In this document: piece by piece, positions 37,645 through 49,177 of the stretch
Position numbering within the stretch: the first letter of the stretch is position 1
Layout of the letters: every line of letters begins with the position of its first letter
Assembly (NCBI RefSeq): GCF_018687715.1
Contig: NC_056752.1
Coordinates: forward strand, 14,811,001 to 14,875,000
From: Carya illinoinensis
Lineage: Eukaryota > Streptophyta > Magnoliopsida > Fagales > Juglandaceae
DNA length: 64,000 bases
Reading direction: 5' to 3'
Made by a program: the position numbers and the translations under genes
Notes under the pieces: model-generated
Database searches by the model: none
What the model saw: only the letters and a program-made list of their open reading frames with translations
What the model was told of the DNA's origin: nothing

Positions 37645-38490
37645 GTTGCTCATTCATCTCTTGTATGATCTCCGACCCAATCATTCTAGCCTTCCCCACT
37701 TCGTCTCAACATAAAGGCGGTCTATGTTTTCTCTCGTATAGAGCCTCGAGGGCCATTTGAATGGTCACCTAGTATCTATTATTGTAGGCAAACTCAATGA
37801 GTGGGACGTAGATTTTCCATAGACCTTTAATGTCTACCAATGTGCTCAGCATGTCCTCCAACATCTGGATTATCCTTTCCACTATCCGTAAGTCTAGGGA
37901 TTGTATGCACGAATCTTAGCTTAGTGCTCATCGCCGCTTGTGAAATCTTCCAAAAATGAGACGTGAACATTGGGTCTCAATCGAACATTATTGTCTTGGG
38001 TACTCCATGGAGTCTCATTATCTCCCTTATATACAACCAAGTTAGCTTGCTCAACATATCCATGCTCATAACCGGTAACAAGTGGGCACTATTGATCAGT
38101 CTATTCATGATTACCCAAATTGCATCTTCACCACTTTGGATTTGGGATAATCTAACCACAAAGTCTATAGTTATATCCTCCCACTTCCACTCTAGAATGG
38201 GTAAGGGTTGTATGCAACACCCTTATGTAAATACTCAGTTGATCTCTGATGTTCGGCGTTTACTCTCTTACGTGTGGCACATTTCTCAATGAAATGGGCG
38301 ATATCTCGTTTCAATCCCACAGAAACCTTTCTTGAGATCCCAATACATCTTTGTTCCTCCAAGATGTACTGAATATAATGACGAAAGAGTTTCGGCTAGT
38401 ATCCTTTCCAAGATTTTCAAATTAGCCCGAACAACTCTTGGCCCTCTATATAACAAAGCTCCATTCTCACCCTAGGTGGGGATGGATCCA
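37645..38490 (-). pseudogene. Ty3/Gypsy integrase, zinc-binding and core domains
   Basis: From the right on the minus strand: the ENGALLYRG entry (about 38,470), ILAETLSSLYSVHLGGTKMY of the H2C2 zinc-binding domain (38,390-38,330), then LPILEWKWEDITIDFVVRLS. The core reads DAIWVIMNRLINSAHLLPV and LYIREIMRLHGVPKTIMFD (38,120-37,977). The second catalytic aspartate is at the end of this block. The remainder (FWKISQAAMSTKLRF...) is frameshifted up to EIIQEMNEQLK at 37,645, where the solo LTR interrupts. RNase H does not precede it in this copy. Confidence 0.9.
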
Positions 38491-38840
38491 GTTTGATTGA
38501 TCGTATTCGGAATCAAGGTAGCGCTTGAACTAGCTAGATTTAATTACATTTGTCGTAGCCAACACTGAAGATTTTTCAACAGTCACCGAGTACCACTCAG
38601 GATGATGGTTTCCACCAGAGTGTGGCTATCACCTTGAGCAATGGCTAAATTAATTGATTTTGTGATTATTCCGACAGTTTCTTTTGATGGTGGCTAAAAA
38701 TGTGTACAGATTTTGTCTTAAAAATAATTAGCATTAGAATTTTTAAGAGTTCAAGATTTATATTTTAGGCTAGCTCTATGGTTTATGATTGGTGAGGTAA
38801 AACTAGGTGTAATTAAAATCGGGATTTTACACTACATTTT
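38491..38840. other. Spacer, no gene recognised
   Basis: The edge of the Gypsy fragment and AT-rich flanking DNA. No coding or repeat signal is seen. Confidence 0.5.
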
Positions 38841-39062
38841 AATAGCAGCTGCTCCCAACACATTAGAAGGGCTTGCAATAAAGCAGCTGGATCATGTTCA
38901 TTGCTTGAAAAGCTTGATCTCTATAAAAGGATCTTATAGGCATGGAAGAAATTTTATTTTGTATTCAATCGATTGTATTCCAAGAAATGTTGTAAGAAGT
39001 AATAAAATTATTATTTCTATAAAATTAAATTAAATTAAAAAAAATAGCAGCTGCTCCCAACA
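38841..39062 (+). mobile_element. 182-bp retroposed insert with perfect 20-bp target duplications
   Basis: AATAGCAGCTGCTCCCAACA occurs at 38,841-38,860 and again at 39,043-39,062. The 182 bp between them end in TTAAATTAAATTAAAAAAA, directly before the second copy. A long perfect target duplication plus an A-rich tail is the mark of LINE-driven insertion. The insert contains CTATAAAAGG and GTAATAAAATTATT words, the second resembling a poly(A)-signal region. It lacks obvious tRNA-type A/B boxes. It is thus either a short processed transcript or an atypical SINE. The perfect duplication suggests a young event. Confidence 0.8.
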
Positions 39063-40312
39063 GAACTATTTACTTTTTCATTGAGACCGTCACCATCAAC
39101 GTCAGCGCCCAGTCAGAGAACACCTAAAGGAGTGAACACTATCATTAAGAGGTGGTTCTATCACAATTTATTTATTCATCTCCAACAGCGATATGTAATA
39201 AAATATATAAAATTTCAGCAAGAAACTCACCTATCTCTTGGAGAGATAGCACATGATCCAGTTAAATATATATCGAAATTGCACTGAATAAAAACTGATC
39301 AATGAGACATAATATGGTGGAAGGAAAATACGTAATATTGTAGACAAATAGACGTCATCTATGATATGTTGATGGAAATTATTGCAATTTTAGCCAATGA
39401 TCTTTTAAAAATGATTGACTATTAATCCTATATTGCACGGACGTCAGAGGGTTGTCACATTACGATTAGCCATCAGATCGAATCTATGCCACAGTCAAAA
39501 AATTAAAAAAATAAATAAAACAAAAACGCAAAAAATATGGAGATAATGACATTAATATGGTACTACATTTTTCTTGAATCAAAATCAACTTATCTTGGGA
39601 AAAATTGATCTTGACATTGAATTAAATAGACATATTGTTTTAGGTTTTAATTTTTTCGAAACTTTCTCCTTATCCGAACATAGGAAGTCGTCCCTCTTTT
39701 GATTATTGCGGTTTTGGTGTGTTTTCCGTCACCATCTGTCGAGATGTCTGGTTTTGAGAGGGTCTAGCAGCTGATATATATATTTATATATACGATCAAA
39801 GCCATCTCTATATATACTGATATATACTTACGTGGATGAATGTTGGTGAGGAGTCCTTGTCAAATTCATGAAGTCTTCAGAGAAAGATAACTCTTTTGAT
39901 AATTCCGATTGGGTCCGTGCATAAGTGTTTCTTCCATAATTCCGACTGGTTAGATGTATACATATGTCACTCTTTTTACAACCGAATTGCTTGTAATCAG
40001 CCAGATGAGCAAAAACAACTTATCACCATTGTACACGTACGCTCTAGGCTTTTTTATTTGTTTTTCTTTTTCGGGCTTGAAATTTTGTTTCTGGTAGTTG
40101 GAATAGGATCGAACCCTTCCCATTCTTAATATATGATATAACAGGTCTAGGTGGAGCTAGGAATATAGAGTAAAACATTTATGATTAGGGTTTTATATAA
40201 ATGTGGTACTAAGGTTGAGTGTCATGTTGTGTTGATGGAAAGAGGCTTAGTCTCGTGTTTTGAAAGACAAAAATTTATGAATTCAAAGTTATTATGAACA
40301 AGAGAAATGATA
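39063..40312. other. AT-rich spacer without recognised gene
   Basis: There are no conserved frames. Dinucleotide-rich ATATATAT runs lie near 39,773-39,830. It may be genuine intergenic DNA. Confidence 0.5.
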
Positions 40313-40463
40313 TTTGCAGTCATGGTTGTGCAAACGGCGTAAAGTCGCTTTGAAAAAAATGAATTAATATGGGACCCACATGAAAAAAAAAACTAACTTT
40401 TTAATTGTGAACCCCACTCTTTTTCAAAGCGATTGCGTGGCGTTTGCAATTCCACGACTGTAT
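40313..40463. mobile_element. Fold-back MITE
   Basis: The left arm GCAGTCATGGTTGTGCAAAC (from 40,316) plus GTCGCTTTGAAAAAA pairs with the right arm, whose complement reads ACAGTCGTGGAATTGCAAAC followed by AATCGCTTTGAAAAAG. Each arm is about 45 bp, with a few mismatches. The loop holds GGGACCCACATG. It resembles the candidate at 26.9 kb in both inner words. No coding capacity. Confidence 0.75.
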
Positions 40464-41244
40464 ATAACATTACCCTATGAGACTCACGCCCATTATCCCT
40501 GCCTAGCTACTTATTTCATACAACTCTATCCTTCAAACTATGACTTGATCAATTTGTCTTAATGACGTCCGTGTTGCTCTTCACCATCTATGCCTCTCTT
40601 ATGGAGAGGATACTGATCCATATATATATGTACTAAGAAATATAATAAATTAACTATAATTAGGGTCCGAGTCATCTAGACCCATACTCTAAAAATATTA
40701 GTTGTGAATGATATAATTAGAGTCGCATTGAAGTCATTATAAAGAACAAGAACTTCTTATTATTAAGGAATATGAGATCTCACACATCAACCACAATCAT
40801 TGATCAATATATCACAATAAATCCTCTTTGGGTCATTCCATCATGAGTGGTATGGCTCAAGCCACATTTAAATTTATACTTCAAAAGAACTAATCAATAA
40901 TATAATTAGAGCCTTCTCGAAATCTTCATAAAGAGTATAAAATTCTCTCACCCAAGTAATATTTGATTTCAAACACTACATGTACTTGCTAGTCAATATT
41001 GGGTATCCAAATCACAAAGTTAGGGCAAAAACAAAGTGTGCTAATGCATTTTTCCGACATGACTAGAGCCCAATAATACTGTCTAATGGCCAACAACAAT
41101 GGCTTGGGTGTTAATATATGACTCAGATATTCATCTATGGAATAAATATCAAATAAAACATATAAAGAGAGATACAAATATTAATTATGTGGTTTGATAT
41201 AAAAGCATACGTCAACGGGTTATGAGAAGACAAAATCCATTATA
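40464..41244. other. AT-rich spacer with a weak internal duplication
   Basis: A block around 40,710-40,800 (TATAATTAGAGTCGCATTGAAGTC...) is weakly repeated at 40,895-40,985 (TATAATTAGAGCCTTCTCGAAATC...). No gene is recognised. Confidence 0.5.
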
Positions 41245-41252
41245 TGTGATGA

Positions 41253-42343
41253 TTAGGAGTGAGTTCGGTCTAGTTTGGAGAGGTTTTACAGATTGGACTG
41301 GACCTATTCGGTCCAGGGTTTTTCCACCCTGAACCGAACCGAACTCCCTAAGGGTCGAGAAGGTCCAGTCCGGTCCGGTCGGTCCATTCGGTCCATAGTT
41401 GACTTTTTTTTTCTTTTTATAAATCCTGTGATATTTTATTTAATACTTATGTAATTATATTGTGATATATTTAATATATATAGTATACTATTATATATAT
41501 ATATATATTAATAATATGCTAACACTATTAGTACATAGTAAATTAATAATAGTTATTAATTTATTTGCTATAACTAATAATACACTAGTACTAATACTAT
41601 AACTAATAACTACATGTAATAATAGTAATACTATATGTAATATACTAGTATTATCTCTTCAAACACCACACATTTATTAATACTCTATGTCATACTATAT
41701 TAAATAATAGTAATACTCTTATTACTAATACTCTATGTAGTTATATTAAATACTATATTACTAATACTCTATATAGTTATAGTGATTTAATACTAACATA
41801 TTACATATTAAGTTAACTATACTAATACATTATAAATTCATACATATATGATATATTATAATTTATACCATAACTCTTATAATATGTTAATATATTAATA
41901 TATAGAGTAGTACTATATATTATAGTTATACATTAATTAAAGAATATAATAATATATTTATACTAAATATATATAGTTATACAGTTATACTTATAGTGAT
42001 TTAGCTATATATTAGTATTAGTATTACTTATAGTATTTAATATAACTATATAGTCTATATTAGTATAAGTATAACTATAGTATATTATAATATTAGACTA
42101 TTAGTATTAGTATATAATTATAAATATTAGTATAAATAAAAAATTATATAATTAATTTATAAAATTATTTATATAAATTATATTTATTTTTTTTAATTTG
42201 TTTTCATTCAGTCCGGTCCAGGGTGGAAAACCCTTGGACCGGGACCAGACCAAATGACTTCGGTCCTCCTAAAAATGGACCGGACCGAACCGGTCCGGTC
42301 CGATCCAAAAATAGCCGGTCCGGACCGTTTGATTCTCACCCCA
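41253..42343. mobile_element. hAT-like non-autonomous element with GGTCCGG-rich ends
   Basis: The left end TTAGGAGTGAGTTCGGTC and the complement of the right end, TGGGGTGAGAATCAAACGGTC, form imperfect terminal repeats of the (T/C)AGGGGTGAG type. The 8-bp flanks TGTGATGA and AGTGATGG match at six positions. Inside the ends lie inverted clusters of GGTCCGGTCC/GGACCGGACC and the matched blocks GTCCAGGGTTTTTCCACCCTG and CAGGGTGGAAAACCC. The middle 780 bp are almost pure A/T with many TAATA words. It has no coding capacity. Confidence 0.75.
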
Positions 42344-42351
42344 AGTGATGG

Positions 42352-44957
42352 TTGTATAATTGCTCATGGCATCCCGTAGCTCTGGAAAATAGGGTTAAAG
42401 GAAGGTTGAAAAGGACACTTTCATTTTTGAGAGAGAGAGAGAGAGAGAATCCCACGAGTTGTAGAGAAGAATCAGTAGCAAGTTTTTTCCCGTAGATTGT
42501 TAGATATCCTCACATTTGTAGTAGTTCCCTCCTTTTATATATAGGGATTTACTTCTTGTTTTGAAATATTGACCCCTACTTGTCTTATATCACGTTCACA
42601 TTTTTGTATGATAGTCAACCTTTTTTAATTTTTTCTCTATTGGCCCAAACCTAGTTGATTTTATATCCAACACAGTGAATAACCAAGTTAATAAAGATTC
42701 TTCGGCTGCTACAAGAATGGAATCAATATTGATTCATTAGTCCCAAATGACATGATCAGATGTTACGGTTTGGTGTTGACATTCGAGGATGGTACTCTCT
42801 TTCATATAATTTTCTTCACTAAATGGCAAAGAAAAACCGTGGAATGATTTGACGCGAAGGTGGAGAAATATGGTAGATTAGGAATTTAATGTTTGTTTTC
42901 TTAGTGGTTCTGATCGATGACTTTGAAAGCAAAACTATGTGCACAATAGACATGAGGAAATTAAAGGGACCATCACATATAATACATTAGTAGTTATAAA
43001 CTCTTTATATATCATCACTGGCGCACGATGAAACAAATTTTCTATGCACATGCTGATGTAATACCAACTTATATATATATCTATTAATATTTTTGCACAT
43101 AAGTTACGCACATCTTTAATGTGATTGATCAAACAGTTATTTTACATTAAAAAAATGTGACATAGACAATCATATTAATTAATAAAGTGCACAAAGAGCA
43201 TGTAAAATAGACTGCACAAAACTTTTTCATCAATAAATTGGTGCGAAACATAGTTAATAATCTGGTATTGAAGCTCACGATTGAATGGATGCTCAATTGC
43301 CTTATAAAATCGAAAACAAAACCAATTAAGAACCGAAAACAGAATAATCAAACATTCATTTTCAAAATATTTACTTGAACAAAACAGTCTAAAAAGGAAA
43401 TCATATAAAAACAATAATTTTTTATACTATTGTAAAAAGAAACATCCAAAAACTTGCGTAGTTTTTAATTACATATTTTTATTTTGGATGAATAACTAAT
43501 ATGCGTGCTTAATGATTTTTTGGGGACATGAAAATTTGAAGTGTTTTTAAGAGTTTTGAGAGGCTTTATGTGAAGTATTTTACATATTTTACAAACCTAC
43601 GAAGAGATTTTTAGATTTTTTAAAATAATTTATGTATTCTTTGAATAATTCTAATAAGCTTTTCAAAAATAAAATTTGAATAATTAAAAAAATAAAATTT
43701 CTATCCTTCATATTTTTTTGAGAAAGAGAAATTTTTCAATTACAAAAAAATTTTATAAAAATAAACTCATAAATTGACGTGCTTTGATTGTAATAGTCAG
43801 ATTATAAAGTTACTTTTATCATAAGATAGATCCAACATATCACGTGAAACCACATTAATTTATAAATTTATTTTTATAAAATCTATTTGTGATTATAGCA
43901 CTACACAATTAGAAAAGTTGGTAAAATAGTTTTAAATGAGTTTTGTATAATTAGGTCTGATGTAGATGATAGAAGTGATCATGACTGCTGGCTTATATTG
44001 ATTAGTTTTTTTTTTTTTTTTTCAATTCACTTTTTTTTTTCTATTTTGATCAAGAATATATAAACTCTTCAATGTATTCTAAGGGCATGTTTGGAAATAT
44101 AACTATACGCTCTCAAATATTTTCAAACTATTTCATAATATTTTCAAACTATTTCATTACTATTCATAAATTATCTAGATATTCTTAATAAATAGAGCCT
44201 ACTAAATCACTTGCAAGTGAAACTCTAGAAAAGAGACATGAGTTGTATAGTTTTACTGTTTTAGGATGTAAAAATTAGACAAATGTAGTCTTGGAAATTG
44301 CACACTACTTAAGAAATTGAAGGCTAACATTACTTTTTAAGAACTTGAAGGCTAGGGCCCTCCGGGTGGGGGTGGGGGAGGAATTATAAAATATTTTTTT
44401 GGGGAGAAACGCTGCTCCTCCAGATGGAGGCTCTAAATAATGTTTTTTTTTTTTTTAATTAATGATTAAGGAATTTTTTTTAATGATGTTCTGACTTTTT
44501 TTAAATATTTAAAAGTATTAAAAAATATATAACAAAACAAAAAATCAAAAAAACTAAAATAAAATGTCGGGAGCCCCACGTGTGGCAGTAGATTTTTTGG
44601 GTGGCAAAGTTTATTCTCATAGAAGTTTCCAGTTGATATAAAGTCTATAAGATAAATATTTCTGAGAAGTTTTTAAATTTGGAGTGATCTATAGTCATGC
44701 CCCTGCCAACAAGTAGAAATTTGTATATGCGAAATCTATTTTCGAGTTACATTTGTTTGCAAAAGCCTTCTGAATTTTTAATTCTCATTTTCTTTATTTA
44801 TAGTTTTAACTTTTAATGGTGCAGTTGTTACGCGGTAATAACTAAACGTGTGAAACACTATGCTATTACAAGCATACAAAAGGGTTTAATTCCATATTTT
44901 GAAAAACTTAAGAGGTAAGATGAAAAATTGTAAACTCGGATAACTTTAGCATAAGAA
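42352..44957. other. AT-rich spacer with microsatellites and MITE-like scraps
   Basis: It holds a short (GA)n run at 42,430-42,447 and poly(T) runs near 44,008 and 44,440. A word GGGCATGTTTGGAAATATAACT at 44,082 is like the ends of the Tourist-type element at 59.9 kb but without a visible partner. Two AT-rich segments (43,640-43,930; 44,440-44,570) look like decayed MITEs. No gene is supported. Confidence 0.5.
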
Positions 44958-45532
44958 TTAGTGGTGAGATATAGTCGGTCTAGACAGAAGAAACTGACCA
45001 GACCAGTTGTTCAGTCTACACCGAACGAACCAGACCGACACTAAGACTAGTCATTCTCGGTCCATGTTTTAGAGGACCAAAAAGTTTTGGTCTGGTCCCA
45101 GTCTAAAGCTTTTCCACTCTAGACCGGACCGGACCGAATAAAAAATATATTATATATATTATTTATATAATAATTGTATAATTTATTATGTAATTTTCAT
45201 CTAACCTCACCTTTAACAATATAAAATTTTAAATATGTTATTAACAAATTGATATTCTGTCAATTAACTTATATATAATATCAATTAACTAATTATATAG
45301 TAATTATATAAATTAGTGATGTAATTTTTATCTAATTTATTATCTTTGACCATATAAAAAATTTTTTTTTTGTTGAGTTAGTTATATAATCTACATTAAT
45401 AAGTCACCTAATTTTAATTTAGTATTTTAAATAAATTTTTTTATTAATCAATTTTTTCAAAAAAAAAGAAAATATAAATAAAAAATAATTGGGTTGGGCC
45501 AACCATCGGTCCGGTTCGGATGTTCAAACCCA
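44958..45532. mobile_element. Second hAT-like non-autonomous element
   Basis: The left end TTAGTGGTGAGATATAGTCGGTC resembles that of the element at 41,253. Next come ACCGGACCGGACCG-type clusters, an AT-rich centre (45,140-45,490) and a right end with CATCGGTCCGGTTCGGATG and GTTCAAACCCA. It is shorter and more decayed than the first copy. The outer 8-bp duplication is not clear. Confidence 0.6.
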
Positions 45533-45609
45533 CGTATTTCTTTTTTGTTCTCTCTGGTTTATAATTTTTTTAGTTAAAGTCTTACAAAGATAATTCAGGA
45601 AGCAGTCGG

Positions 45610-46225
45610 CATATTTTTAGAAGTCAACAAGGAATTTTAATGTTAAATGAATTGAAGTTAGTAATTGCTTCATTCTCAATGTTAAAAGTTGAATCGTACT
45701 AATCAATAAATCATACTGATCTATACTCTTGAAAGTCTTTGACATATATATTCCTGCCTCATTATTTATTTCAAAGCTCTTAGCCACATGAGCATCTACA
45801 TTCTTAAAACATCTTAAGTGTCTTGCTTTAATGGGACTACATACATGTGTGTGATTCAAGATTACACTAGATAATGTATATATGTCATCCTCATTCAAAA
45901 CCTCATTAACTCTTGATTTACACCCTATGCGCTCTGTTTGTCTTGGCTTGAGGACATTGGAAGCCTAGTTCCAAGTTGTGTCTTGTCACGCACGTACCAA
46001 TGTAAACCATCTAATCTTCCTATCATCTTCTTGTCTAGAATTCATAATACCCACCCCGAAGCCCTTATGTTTAACATACTTTATATAGTAAGATTGAACT
46101 TCTTCCTGATCATTAGAAAATGTCATTCCAACCTTGGGTTTTTCGACACCATCATTATTATTGGGCCTATCATCAATTACTACTTTTTCATACTCATTAT
46201 CCGATAACTCGATGTCAGAAGCCAT
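45610..46225 (-). pseudogene. FAR1/FHY3-related (FRS) fragment, truncated
   Basis: On the minus strand from the ATG at 46,225 an acidic N-terminus is followed by PKVGMTFSNDQEEVQSYYIK and HKGFGVGIMNSRQEDDRKIR, the start of the FAR1 DNA-binding domain. After a stop near 45,985 the frame resumes with VLNEDDIYTLSSVILNHTHV, CSPIKARHLRCFKN and NNEAGIYMSKTF, its second half with the conserved NHTH histidines. The MULE-type transposase and SWIM domains of full FRS proteins are absent. The text ends in unrelated sequence at about 45,615. It is either a relic of an FRS gene or of a Jittery/Mutator transposon from which FRS genes descend. Confidence 0.82.
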
Positions 46226-47529
46226 ATTGACTTAGTCTTGGAGAACCAACAATCAGTATTTGATAATTGGATTAACGTATCATTTTCTTCACATTATTGA
46301 CATGAGAAGATTATAAAAAAATTTATCATTACATTCAACAATTAGCATACAATTAGAAGTGAAAATTTCCATATATTTAAAGGTCCAAAAATCAATTATA
46401 GTTTATGATGTAAATGAAAAATAAGCGGTGATTTACACATTGAAAGTGCCCGCTTTGATAGCATGTCTCATAAGCCTTCATTTTTTTTTTATCAAATGCC
46501 ATCAATAAGATCATCTCATTGGAACCTACTTTCTTCTAGCTTTCATATGATTCAGCATAATTTACAAGTTTCAATCACGTATACAAATCCTACTATTACT
46601 TCAACAATTAATCACAAGTTGGAACTATTGTGATGGAATTTATCTTTTCAAGCCAAAATATGTAAGTGCTTTATACTGTTAGTAATTGCTTTTCCATCAT
46701 CAGTTAGTGTTTTGCTATTTCGTGTTAGTGATGAAAGCACAATAAGAGGTAACCAATTAGTATATAGTGAATTTATCTTGGATTTCTGTATGTTCATTTA
46801 CAGAGTTTTCTCCTTGTCATTTATGTCGGCTACATGTATTTGGCTTTGCCATTTTACCTCATTAATTAGGGATGTCACAACTCATTTTTTCCCCATTCCA
46901 TCCATCTCCCTTCCCATCCTATCTGAAAATCCCATGGGTGGCTATTTGGTTGCATTCTTGACAATTTTCTTGGTAGCAGGATCACCAAGATCGCTACAAG
47001 CCGAAAATACAAGCGAAAACATAGCATAGGCCCAAAATTCAAGCTAAAACAGAGCATTATCCACCCAAAATTCTAGAAAAAACATTCTATTATCCACCCA
47101 AACCATATCAACTTAGTAACAGAAAATGGATAAGAAATTAAATAACTGCAAACATAAGCCCAAAATTCTAGCAAAAATATTATTTCTTCAATTGGTATGA
47201 CTAAAATCAATTAGTTAGCCTCATTTGCTTTCTTGACTGAAAACCAAAACTTTAAAAGTTTTCATACTATAAAAGGTTTTTTAAAAACAAACACGCATTT
47301 TGATCTACTAGTTTTCATCTCAAAAGATCTCAAGTTTATTCTTAAGTTTTCATCTTTCTGGATCTCACATTATTTTAATATTGTTTCCTCCAATAATATA
47401 TTTTAAGTAAACAGTATATTGACATGAATACACATTACAAAAAAAGTAAAAGTTGTACCAAATAATGCAGCAAAATATTTGATTAAAAATAAAAATATTT
47501 ACACATAAGGTAAATAAATAAATGTAGCA
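46226..47529. other. Spacer 5' of the FAR1-like fragment
   Basis: No further exon, transposase or terminal repeat is recognised. A small plus frame (46,712-47,029) is probably fortuitous. Confidence 0.5.
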
Positions 47530-48245
47530 GCAAAAAAAAAAAAAAAATTGCACCATTGGTAAATAAATAAACAAAGGAAGCAGCCAAATAAAAAAAAAAT
47601 TTGACCAAATGGTTTAAAAAAAGAAGGAAGTATCAAAAAAAAAAAAGCACCATTGATAAATAAATAAACAAAGTGAGCGGCCCAAATAAAAAAAAATGAC
47701 TAAATGGTTTTTTTAAAAAAAAAAAAAGGAAAAAAAGGAAGCAACAAAAAAAAAAAAATTGCACCATTAGTAAATAAATAAACAAAGGAAGCAACCAACA
47801 AAAAAACAAAAAAAAAAATGACCAAATGGTTTAAAAAAAAAGCAGAAAAAAAAATGTACCATTGGTAAATAAATAAATAAATAAAGCAGCAAAAAAAAAA
47901 CAAACAAAAAATTGACCAAATGGTTTAAAAAAGGAAGCAGCAAAAAAAAAAAAGAAAAAAAGAATTGCAACGTTGCTAAATAAATAAACAAGGGAAGCAG
48001 TAAAAACAAAAAACAAAAAAAATTGATCAAATGGTTTAAAAAAATAAAAAAAAAAATTGCACCATTGGTAAATAAATAAACAAAAGAAGTAACTAAAAAA
48101 AAATTAACCAAATGGTTCAAAAAATAAGGAAAGAAAGGAAGCAGGAAAAAAAATGCACCATTAGTAAATAAATAAATAAAGGAAGTAGCAAAAAAAAAAA
48201 GTAGCAAAAAAAAAAATTTACACCATTGGTAAATAAATAAAAAAA
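47530..48245. repeat. A-rich minisatellite, about eight units of 65-112 bp
   Basis: Each unit contains CACCATTGGTAAATAAATAAA, a GGAAGCAGC(A)n stretch and GACCAAATGGTTTAAAAA. The GCACCATTGGTAAAT word recurs near 47,552, 47,650, 47,762, 47,857, 47,968, 48,059, 48,157 and 48,222. The A-runs vary in length. Minus-strand frames read as phenylalanine/leucine-rich repeats and are by-products of the array. Confidence 0.88.
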
Positions 48246-49177
48246 TAAAATACTATAAAAAATACTGCAAGTTTTGTGAGTCTCATTATATTACTAACTA
48301 TAACAAAGTCAAACTAATCTCATCTCATCTCTAAAAACAAACACATATTTCATCTAATCTCATCTTTTATTAATATATCTCAAAAGATTTTATTTTATCT
48401 TATCTCATCTTTGAAAACAAACGAGCTAAAAGTAACTAATATTTTGTCGGTAAGTCCAGGCCATAAGCTCAAAACCAATTCACTAACAAAGCAAGGTCAA
48501 CACCAATTCACTAACAACTACCTAGTAGAGATGAATAAATGTTTTTTCAAAAGCACCTATAATTTTTATCTGGGGAGCCCAATATGGAGTGACTCATGAT
48601 GGATGGAGGGAGAGGAGGTGCCAGATGGAGGCATCGAATTATCGAGAGGATGAACTACAGTGTAGAGTGGCATTGGCGGGCATCAAATCGTGTGGAGTCG
48701 AATCGTGTGCATGAAAATCTTGTTGGATATGGGACCGAGAAAGGTGGTCGGCATCAAGAGGAAGGCGGGCAAGTGGATGTGAGATGGGGGCTAAGGTTCG
48801 ATCTTCACACACTGAGACAAACTTGATCACATGAAAGAGGTGAAATCTTTTTTGCCTTCACCATGCCACATGGCATGCCACATCATGCGCTAGTCAGTCA
48901 CCACGGCCCATGTCAGGCGGTCAATTGAAGCAAGCATATTGAAGCAGCAGGGTAGGACTTTTCAAAAAAGTATACATACTAACTTTGTTAATGTGAGTTT
49001 TCATATTATAAAACTCTTTTTATTATAAAATAAATCTAATTCATTACATTAATTCAGGTTAGTATATGAATTTTGTTGCGTAAAATTCGTGTATAGAGCT
49101 AAATTTGTTTTAAAAATAGAACTTAGATTAAAAATTTTGTAAATTTACAATGGTGCCCATTTACATCTACCATAAGT
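48246..49177. other. Spacer with a small GC-richer patch
   Basis: The 48,590-48,840 patch is richer in G than its surroundings and contains a 76-codon plus frame (48,596-48,826) with no recognised domain. Opposite-strand frames are equally long, so coding is not supported. Confidence 0.45.

Noticed and set aside
30046..38490. Reading the Gypsy blocks as one ordinary element
   Set aside because: Gene order on the minus strand is IN before gag, and the solo LTR inside IN has its own target copies, so a simple LTR-gag-pol-LTR layout does not fit.
38785..39033. 82-codon frame over the retroposed insert
   Set aside because: It spans the target duplication and the insert's untranslated-type sequence, so the frame is accidental.
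47365..48207. Phe/Leu-rich minus-strand frames resembling multi-pass membrane proteins
   Set aside because: They are periodic translations of the A-rich minisatellite. The unit length varies with A-run length and frames break randomly.
48596..48826. 76-codon plus-strand frame in a G-richer patch
   Set aside because: The opposite strand has an equally long frame, there is no domain, and flanks show no splice or promoter logic.
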